Shown here: one piece after another, positions 35,113-39,597 of the stretch
How positions within the stretch are numbered: the stretch's first letter is position 1
Layout: every line of letters starts with the position of its first letter
DNA from: a virus
Reading direction: 5' to 3' (one strand)
DNA: 39,597 nt
IMG/VR virus record: IMGVR_UViG_3300021356_000052
Coordinates: 1-39,597 of that record
Program-made: the position numbers and the translations under genes
The notes under the pieces: model-generated
The model's input: the letters and a program-made list of their open reading frames with translations, nothing else
Database searches by the model: none
Told to the model about the DNA's origin: nothing

Positions 35113-36552
35113 ATGTCTTCTGTGAATGAAGAAGGACTGCGAAAGTGGTTTGGAAAATCAAAATCTAAAGACGGCAAATCTGGTTGGGTTGATGTCGTGG
35201 ACGGAGATGCATGTGCTAGAGAGAAGGGGGAAACCGCTACTCCAAAGTGCGTATCATCTGCAAAGCGTGCATCAATGACTAAAAAGGAGAGACTTGCTGC
35301 ACAAGCAAGAAAACGTCGCAAAGATCCTGGTCAACCAGATAAATCTGGAGCGGCAAAACCCACATACGTCAAAACTGATTACACACCTGATGGCGACATG
35401 GATCTTCAAGAAGTAAAAGATAAACCAGGCAAAGGCAGCGGAACAAAAGATGCCTGCTACCACAAGGTCAAATCGCGCTATAAAGTTTGGCCAAGTGCTT
35501 ATGCTTCTGGAGCTCTAGTAAAGTGTCGCAAAGTTGGTGCTTCAAACTGGGGAAACAGCACTAACGAAGAAAAAGATCACGAAGTTTCAATGGCTCAATC
35601 TCAGTTAAAAAAATCTGAGAAGAACATCGCTAAACTAAAAAAAGCTTTAGGTAAGAAAGAGAAAAATATTCCTGCTTGGGTTCAAGCAAAAATTACAGAT
35701 ACTGAACACAATACTGATGCCGCATCTGGGTATATGGATGAGGCAAAAAAATGTTGGAAAGGTTATGAAAAGAAAGGGACTCAGAAATTGTTTGGTAAAA
35801 CTTACAATCGCTGCGTGAAGAAAGAGTCTGTTTCTGTTGAAGATGCGAATGGAAATTCGTTTATAGAATTCATTGACTTAATTAAACCTGAACCCCTCAA
35901 ACCATCTAAACCTGTTATACAGGTTCAAGAAGGTAACCCAAGCATGGATATTGACACCAATGCTCATAGAAAACTCCAGAAGATGAATAAGATTAGAAAT
36001 CTTATGGATAAGGGCACTGGCGGTGAAAAAGGTGCGGCAGGTGCAGCACTACAAAGAATGGGAGGTGGCATCAACTTACCTTTAGCAAAAAAAGATAGCG
36101 AGAAGAAACTTCAGTTAGCGCACTACGAAGTATCGAACTGGAGATCAGAACTTGCAGAACAGTCACCAAACTGGCCCCCAGAAGGACCAGGAGAAAACAA
36201 TTCAAGAGTTGAAGAAGTTAATGTTTCTGATGCAACAGCATCGAGCGAAGAGACTGGAAATCCCAACTCACGACCAATCTTTGATCGAGTAATGGAAGAT
36301 TGGCAAAAAGTAAATAAAGGCGACAAAACTGACGGTATGAGTCAGAAAGCAGTTGATGCATACCGTAAAGAAAATCCTGGTTCCAAATTAAAAACTGCTG
36401 TAACTGGAGATCCAGAACCAGGTAGTAAGGATGCTAAGCGTCGTAAGTCTTTCTGCTCTCGTTCAGAGGGACAAAAAGATATGCACAATATTGATTGCAC
36501 TAAAACACCTGATAAGGCAATTTGTAAAGCCCGTCGTCGTTGGAAGTGCTGA
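35113..36552 (+). CDS. Lys/Cys-rich mosaic protein, possible head-internal protein
   Basis: The 479-residue basic protein is a chain of short motifs that I recall as separate pieces in cyanophage and large-virus proteins. They are: an N-terminal LRKWFGKSKSKDGKSGWVDV with DACAREKGE and AKRASMTKKERLAAQARKRR; GSGTKDACYHKVKSRYKVW with PSAYASGALVKCRKVGA (about 109-142); IPAWVQAKITDTEHNTDAAS (about 182-201); CWKGYEKKGTQKLFGKTYNR (about 214-233); and a C-terminal RRKSFCSRSEGQKDMH (about 438-453) ending in KARRRWKC, similar to the DUF6321-type motif. Paired cysteines in each module hint at metal or disulphide sites. The high charge fits DNA binding. It lies between gp16 and the expected gp17. Function is unknown; motif names need a domain search. 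Confidence 0.75.
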   Translation: MSSVNEEGLRKWFGKSKSKDGKSGWVDVVDGDACAREKGETATPKCVSSAKRASMTKKERLAAQARKRRKDPGQPDKSGAAKPTYVKTDYTPDGDMDLQEVKDKPGKGSGTKDACYHKVKSRYKVWPSAYASGALVKCRKVGASNWGNSTNEEKDHEVSMAQSQLKKSEKNIAKLKKALGKKEKNIPAWVQAKITDTEHNTDAASGYMDEAKKCWKGYEKKGTQKLFGKTYNRCVKKESVSVEDANGNSFIEFIDLIKPEPLKPSKPVIQVQEGNPSMDIDTNAHRKLQKMNKIRNLMDKGTGGEKGAAGAALQRMGGGINLPLAKKDSEKKLQLAHYEVSNWRSELAEQSPNWPPEGPGENNSRVEEVNVSDATASSEETGNPNSRPIFDRVMEDWQKVNKGDKTDGMSQKAVDAYRKENPGSKLKTAVTGDPEPGSKDAKRRKSFCSRSEGQKDMHNIDCTKTPDKAICKARRRWKC

Positions 36553-36857
36553 TGAAAAACTTTAAACAATTTCTCTCAGAAAGCATCACCATCAATGGTG
36601 ATTTTAATGGAACTCTCAATGTAGGAGGTTCTCAACCAGAGCAAACACAAGAATCATTCTTTGCTGATGTAATCTGGGAAGGCAGATTGTATCGTCTTGA
36701 AATAGAAGGTCAAATGCTTTCTAAAAATGAACTTGTAGAAGAACTTCAGGGAGAGTATCCTGGAGCAATTGTTCAGAACATCTATCCTGGTTCTGGTCCA
36801 ACTAAAATTAAAAGAGCGCAGAGGTATCAACCAGAAAGATTAAGTTGGAGTGACTAA
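36552..36857 (+). CDS. Small protein with capsid-targeting-like N-terminus
   Basis: The start at 36552 (TGATG overlap with the upstream stop) is preferred over the ATG at 36540 because it restores the N-terminus MKNFKQFLSES, a form widely seen in cyanophage proteins. The product has 101 residues. The first ten residues resemble the T4 capsid-targeting sequence of internal proteins (MKTYQEFIAE), including an L-S-E site that fits the gp21 protease cleavage rule (L/I-x-E). The rest is a small beta-rich domain: SITINGDFNGTLNVGG, WEGRLYRLEIEGQML and a final basic helix. The function is unknown; a role inside the head is an inference from the N-terminus. Its stop overlaps the next gene by 1 nt. Confidence 0.72.
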   Translation: MKNFKQFLSESITINGDFNGTLNVGGSQPEQTQESFFADVIWEGRLYRLEIEGQMLSKNELVEELQGEYPGAIVQNIYPGSGPTKIKRAQRYQPERLSWSD

Positions 36858-37660
36858 TGGCACAGTGGAATAAGGATACACAAGCATATCTAAATCAAAC
36901 AAAGACAAACTTCGAAGTTTATATGTGTGCCGATAAGTATGGCAACATTGGTGCTTGTGGTGGGGATACACAATTTGATCTAAATGTTGCTGCTGGTATT
37001 ACAACTCAAATAGCAAACGTTCATAAGTTTGGTGCTGTTCTGACTTCATCAGCAGATTATGATACCGTTTGGACTGAACGGGGACAATATGCTTTCCCAA
37101 CATCAGCATCTGTTGTAAATATTATTTCTGCTTCTGCAACTGATAGTGATACTGATAACACTGGGGCAGAAACCGTTGTAATTCAAGGATTGGATGGTGA
37201 TTACAATGAAGTTGAGGAAACTTTAAGCACCAATGGAACTTCTAGTGTTACTGGAACTCAATCTTTTTTAAGAGTTCATAGAGCATTTGTTGCTACTGGT
37301 GTAACTAATGTAGGTGATATTGATATCAGACACGGAACAACTGTTGTCTGCCAGATTGCGGCAGGTATGGGTCAGTCTCAGGTTGCTTATTATACTATCC
37401 CAGCGGGTAAGAGTGGATATTTACGATCTTTTGCCGCCACAATGAATAAGAACCAAGAAAATACGGTTCGATTATTTCAAAGACCTTTCGGTGGAGTATT
37501 CAGAGTTGCTAGCGAACTCAATCTATATAATAGTAATATGCATACAACTTATAGTATCCCAATTTACTTTACAGAAAAAACTGATTTGGAAGTAAGAACA
37601 TATACGGGATCAAATTGTACAGTATCAGCAATGTTTGATTTATTGATTGTAGACAATTAA
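36857..37660 (+). CDS. Predicted beta-sandwich virion protein
   Basis: The product has 267 residues. It begins with a short helix (WNKDTQAYLNQTKTNFEVYM), then alternating beta strands throughout. Examples are GAETVVIQGLDGDYNEVEET, SFLRVHRAFVATG, a GTTVVCQIAAGMGQSQVAYY strand pair, IPAGKSGYLRSFAATMN and LEVRTYTGSNCTVSAMFDLL. Similar proteins are annotated in marine phages as structural proteins of unknown position, as far as I recall. Such jelly-roll proteins often decorate heads or tails. It overlaps the preceding gene by 1 nt and a clear GAGGAG ribosome-binding site follows for the next. No signal peptide or membrane segment is present. Confidence 0.75.
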   Translation: MAQWNKDTQAYLNQTKTNFEVYMCADKYGNIGACGGDTQFDLNVAAGITTQIANVHKFGAVLTSSADYDTVWTERGQYAFPTSASVVNIISASATDSDTDNTGAETVVIQGLDGDYNEVEETLSTNGTSSVTGTQSFLRVHRAFVATGVTNVGDIDIRHGTTVVCQIAAGMGQSQVAYYTIPAGKSGYLRSFAATMNKNQENTVRLFQRPFGGVFRVASELNLYNSNMHTTYSIPIYFTEKTDLEVRTYTGSNCTVSAMFDLLIVDN

Positions 37661-37677
37661 TTTTTATGAGGAGTATT

Positions 37678-37857
37678 ATGACTGAGAAAGAGCAGAAACG
37701 CAAAGATGCTTTTCACATTTTTTATGAGAGTGTATTAAAACCAGACCACGAACTTCGACTCTATGCACACGATGAAAAGTGCTATCATGAGTTGATGGAG
37801 TGGCGATCTGAAATAATTGAATATCTTGATAAGCGCAGAAACGAAGAATTTCACTAA
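37678..37857 (+). CDS. Small helical phage protein, unknown
   Basis: The start is placed at 37678 rather than the in-frame ATG at 37666, because TGAGGAG (37667-37673) just overlaps the earlier ATG and serves as the Shine-Dalgarno sequence with a 4-nt spacer. The product then has 59 residues, is strongly charged and mostly helical (EQKRKDAFHIFYESVLKPDH, HELMEWRSEIIEYLDKRRN). No domain is recognised. The gap before the next gene is 29 nt. Confidence 0.65.
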   Translation: MTEKEQKRKDAFHIFYESVLKPDHELRLYAHDEKCYHELMEWRSEIIEYLDKRRNEEFH

Positions 37858-37886
37858 ATAGGTTTGATCGTTATCGGTGTCAAATT

Positions 37887-38081
37887 ATGTTTGCGTTTTT
37901 ACTCCCACTAGCATCAAAAGTTATTACTGATGCAGTCGCTAAGATTCCAGAAAATGAGGAACTGGGCGAACAACTAATCAAAATTTGTATTGTCATTCTT
38001 CAAAAAGCAGTCAAGTTAACCAAGACTGATATGGATGATAGACTTCTTGAAAAAGTTATCAAAGCGATCGAAGTACGATGA
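37887..38081 (+). CDS. Small hydrophobic protein, possible membrane-associated
   Basis: The product has 64 residues. The N-terminal stretch FAFLLPLASKVITDAVAKI is hydrophobic and could anchor in a membrane, and a second hydrophobic segment ICIVILQKAV lies mid-protein, but both could also be amphipathic helices. A charged C-terminal helix follows (MDDRLLEKVIKAIEVR). The size and organisation allow a holin-type or membrane-remodelling role, but nothing specific confirms it. Its stop is eight bases before an intrinsic terminator stem, so it is the last gene of the transcript. Confidence 0.6.
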   Translation: MFAFLLPLASKVITDAVAKIPENEELGEQLIKICIVILQKAVKLTKTDMDDRLLEKVIKAIEVR

Positions 38082-38088
38082 CTTCTCT

Positions 38089-38117
38089 GGAGACCAAAAC
38101 TATGGTCTCCTTTTTTT
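38089..38117 (+). terminator. Intrinsic terminator
   Basis: GGAGACC (38089-38095) pairs perfectly with GGTCTCC (38104-38110) around an 8-nt loop, followed directly by seven T (38111-38117). This is a textbook rho-independent terminator and the clearest one in the window. Confidence 0.9.
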
Positions 38118-38124
38118 ATAAATA
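38117..38124 (+). promoter_or_regulatory. T4-type late promoter, fused to the terminator
   Basis: TATAAATA is an exact late consensus match. Its first T is also the last T of the terminator's U-tract. It lies 29 nt before the next start codon and restarts transcription for the genes that follow. Confidence 0.75.
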
Positions 38125-38153
38125 TCTGTATACAAGATTATAGGTAAGGAAAC

Positions 38154-38651
38154 ATGTCTCTTTGGGGCAAATCAGACTCTTTATTCTCTACTGGTACTAT
38201 CAGCGTAAACCTTACAACTAAGGTCGCAACTATCAGTACTGGAACACTTCCCGCTGCTGCCACCATCGAGGGCGGAGTTGTTACCATCACAGGTAAAGGA
38301 AGTGCAACCATCAAAGAAAGAACTGGAAACACCACTTTCACAATCCACAATACAACTGGATTGGATGGTACTGCAATCAGCGGTGTTGCATACTTCATCT
38401 CTGATCAACCAGTGTATCTTCCATTGGATAGCAACTATGAATCTAATGAGATCTTCGGTGTTGATGAAGCAGAAATGCAAGCAGCACGCGATGATGATTC
38501 ACAGTACAGACCACAACACGCTGGTTGGGTAGGAATTACTTCTTACACTGATCAACACGGTAACCAGAGAGTGAAGACCGAGTGTTTCGTTGCTGGAAGC
38601 AGCATCACTGGTGACAACAATGCAGACGATACCATCCTGCCCGATAGCTGA
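38154..38651 (+). CDS. Virion structural protein (MSLWGKSD family)
   Basis: The product has 165 residues. It opens with MSLWGKSDSLFSTGTISVNL, a start I recall from a widespread structural protein family in marine T4-like phages. A beta-rich core follows (TKVATISTGTLPAAATIEGG and VVTITGKGSATIKERTGNTT), then the typical end AGWVGITSYTDQHGNQRVKT and a short acidic tail NNADDTILPDS. Its position after a terminator and a late promoter indicates its own late transcript. The place in the virion is not established; a role in head or tail decoration is plausible. A moderate AAGGA-type ribosome-binding site precedes the ATG. Confidence 0.8.
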   Translation: MSLWGKSDSLFSTGTISVNLTTKVATISTGTLPAAATIEGGVVTITGKGSATIKERTGNTTFTIHNTTGLDGTAISGVAYFISDQPVYLPLDSNYESNEIFGVDEAEMQAARDDDSQYRPQHAGWVGITSYTDQHGNQRVKTECFVAGSSITGDNNADDTILPDS

Positions 38652-38668
38652 TAGTTGAATAATTTAAT

Positions 38669-39040
38669 ATGCGATTTGATGAATTAAATGAATCGAACTA
38701 TATAATGTTTGCTATCAAGCATTACGAAAATCCTCAGGCAGTAACGCAGGAGGATTTTTATGATGACATGAAGCGGTTTAAGTGGATCAAGCGATTGCTG
38801 AACAAATATAAAAACACGGGGGAGATGAATGTTCCTCTCCTCCTGAATCATTTTATTATCTTGTATAATATATTTGGTGATGCTACTACTCCATTACTGT
38901 TTTACAGAATTGATGAAGAGTTGTGGTGTATACTCAAGACCTTTATAGTCTATCTTGGTAGACTTCCTGAGTATCCTATATCACAATTACATGATATACC
39001 AGTTGATGAAAAGTGTTTGGATATCTTAGAATCCCTATGA
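38669..39040 (+). CDS. Conserved small phage protein, unknown
   Basis: The product has 123 residues, predicted mostly helical. It begins MRFDELNESNYIMFAIKHYE, continues with EDFYDDMKRFKWIKRLLNKY and a hydrophobic LLLNHFIILYNIFGDATTPL, then EELWCILKTFIVYLG. I recall this protein in other cyanophages near the terminase genes; the function is unknown. The N-terminus LNES fits L-x-E at residues 6-8, a possible prohead protease site. It ends by overlapping the next start (ATGA). There is no obvious Shine-Dalgarno sequence. Confidence 0.72.
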   Translation: MRFDELNESNYIMFAIKHYENPQAVTQEDFYDDMKRFKWIKRLLNKYKNTGEMNVPLLLNHFIILYNIFGDATTPLLFYRIDEELWCILKTFIVYLGRLPEYPISQLHDIPVDEKCLDILESL

Positions 39041-39225
39041 AAACTTTCAGACAGTTTTACGAAGAAATGATGGTCGCTAATGCCCCTGGCACTAGTGGTG
39101 GTTTCGGTCAGAAGTCTGACGCTGCAGGACCTACTGCTGGATGTGATCCTGTCATGAGTAAAATGAAAAGAAGAAAGAAGATAATTGGATTAGGACCTGG
39201 ATCTAGAAAACGCTGGATGAAGTAA
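39037..39225 (+). CDS. Small basic protein with capsid-targeting-like N-terminus
   Basis: The start at 39037 is chosen over the in-frame ATG at 39013: it overlaps the previous stop (ATGA) and restores MKTFRQFYEEMMVANAPG, a conserved cyanophage form. The product has 62 residues. After the N-terminus comes a glycine-rich stretch with GTSGGFGQKSDAAGPTAG and DPVMSKMKRRKKI, then a basic tail ending in GSRKRWMK. The first residues closely resemble the T4 capsid-targeting sequence MKTYQEFIAE. A head-internal or scaffold-associated role is inferred only from that likeness. The high positive charge would fit contact with packaged DNA. Confidence 0.7.
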   Translation: MKTFRQFYEEMMVANAPGTSGGFGQKSDAAGPTAGCDPVMSKMKRRKKIIGLGPGSRKRWMK

Positions 39226-39226
39226 A

Positions 39227-39597
39227 ATGTTCTCCGACTCCAAAGTCACTGCATTAGAGACAAAGTTAGACATCTACGAGGAACTTTCCAGAGAGATGCT
39301 GGCGAAGTTGGAGTCTGCTGTAGATAAGATATCGGAAGGTAATGCTAGAATTGCTCAGATTCTTGCTAAGCATGACGAAAGAATCGAGCAGAGTATCAAG
39401 AGTGATGATCTCATTATCAAAATGATTGATGAGATTAAGGAAAACGAAGAGAAGAATCATAGAATCATTCACGGAAGAATAGATAAAATCCAGGAAGACA
39501 TCAAAGCATTTTCAAAATTCCGCTGGCAGGTTGGCGGAGTTTTAATCGTCGGAGCACTGGTCATCGGAGCAGGCAGTAGAATCGCACCAATGTTCTT
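39227..39597 (+). CDS. Coiled-coil protein with C-terminal membrane anchor (cut by window end)
   Basis: The 123 residues visible start at the ATG 39227, one base after the preceding stop, with no stop before the window edge. A long coiled coil spans about residues 8-95 (ETKLDIYEELSREMLAKLES and onward). It is followed by FRWQVGGVLIVGALVIGAG, a single hydrophobic transmembrane-like segment at about 98-116, then RIAPMF at the edge. The order of helix then one anchor resembles XhlA/hemolysin-type phage lysis accessories or spanin-like anchors, but the family is not certain. The gene is probably nearly complete. gp17 might be the next gene beyond the edge. Confidence 0.72.
   Translation, partial: MFSDSKVTALETKLDIYEELSREMLAKLESAVDKISEGNARIAQILAKHDERIEQSIKSDDLIIKMIDEIKENEEKNHRIIHGRIDKIQEDIKAFSKFRWQVGGVLIVGALVIGAGSRIAPMF

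Noticed and set aside
37666-37680. Start of the small gene at 37666
   Set aside because: The Shine-Dalgarno TGAGGAG overlaps that ATG and fits the in-frame ATG at 37678.
37853-37860. Late promoter ACTAAATA before the small hydrophobic gene
   Set aside because: Two mismatches from TATAAATA and embedded in a stop codon; too weak to call.

Overview
The window looks like the late structural region of a marine T4-like myovirus, most likely a cyanophage infecting Synechococcus or Prochlorococcus. All credible genes lie on the + strand and are packed with 1-8 nt overlaps or short gaps. They run in T4 morphogenesis order: baseplate wedge gp25, gp6, gp7, gp8; then distal tail/fibre genes; then neck gp13 and gp14, tail terminator gp15 and small terminase gp16. 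The AT-rich base composition, five exact T4-type late promoters (TATAAATA) and several small proteins that I recall from cyanomyoviruses support this. Assignment to a named phage or host is not possible from the sequence alone. Layout: 1-181 is a non-coding left edge with an odd GC-rich first 60 bases. 182-2528 holds small genes (an AbrB-like protein, a GT-A-type glycosyltransferase, a phosphoribosyltransferase-like protein, several unknowns). 2550-19272 is the wedge operon gp25-gp6-gp7-gp8; gp7 is a 4268-residue giant filling about one third of the window. 19274-29468 holds a 2372-residue DUF4815-type baseplate/fibre protein, three small proteins and a repeat-bearing tail fibre. 29508-35109 is a coiled-coil protein, gp13, gp14 (1030 residues, greatly enlarged), gp15 and gp16. 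35113-39597 lies between gp16 and the large terminase, which would be expected beyond the right edge; it holds a Lys/Cys-rich mosaic protein, small virion proteins, a clear intrinsic terminator and a last gene cut by the window end. How the genes work together: gp25/gp6/gp7/gp8 should build the baseplate wedges, the DUF4815 protein and the fibre should take the place of T4 gp9-gp12 at the periphery, gp13/gp14/gp15 should close the tail-head junction, and gp16 should start DNA packaging. The most striking theme is a shared set of short protein modules (GxGY beta repeats, HNF-type modules, SGA-type modules) that recurs in gp7, gp8, the DUF4815 protein and gp14. They appear as insertions or extensions on conserved T4 cores, and in gp14 they flank a laminin-G/concanavalin-like domain. 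This suggests a virion whose baseplate and neck both carry large exposed surfaces assembled from one domain pool. Other points are a dockerin-like calcium loop in gp15, capsid-targeting-like N-termini on small proteins downstream of gp16, and RNA hairpins directly before a Shine-Dalgarno sequence.
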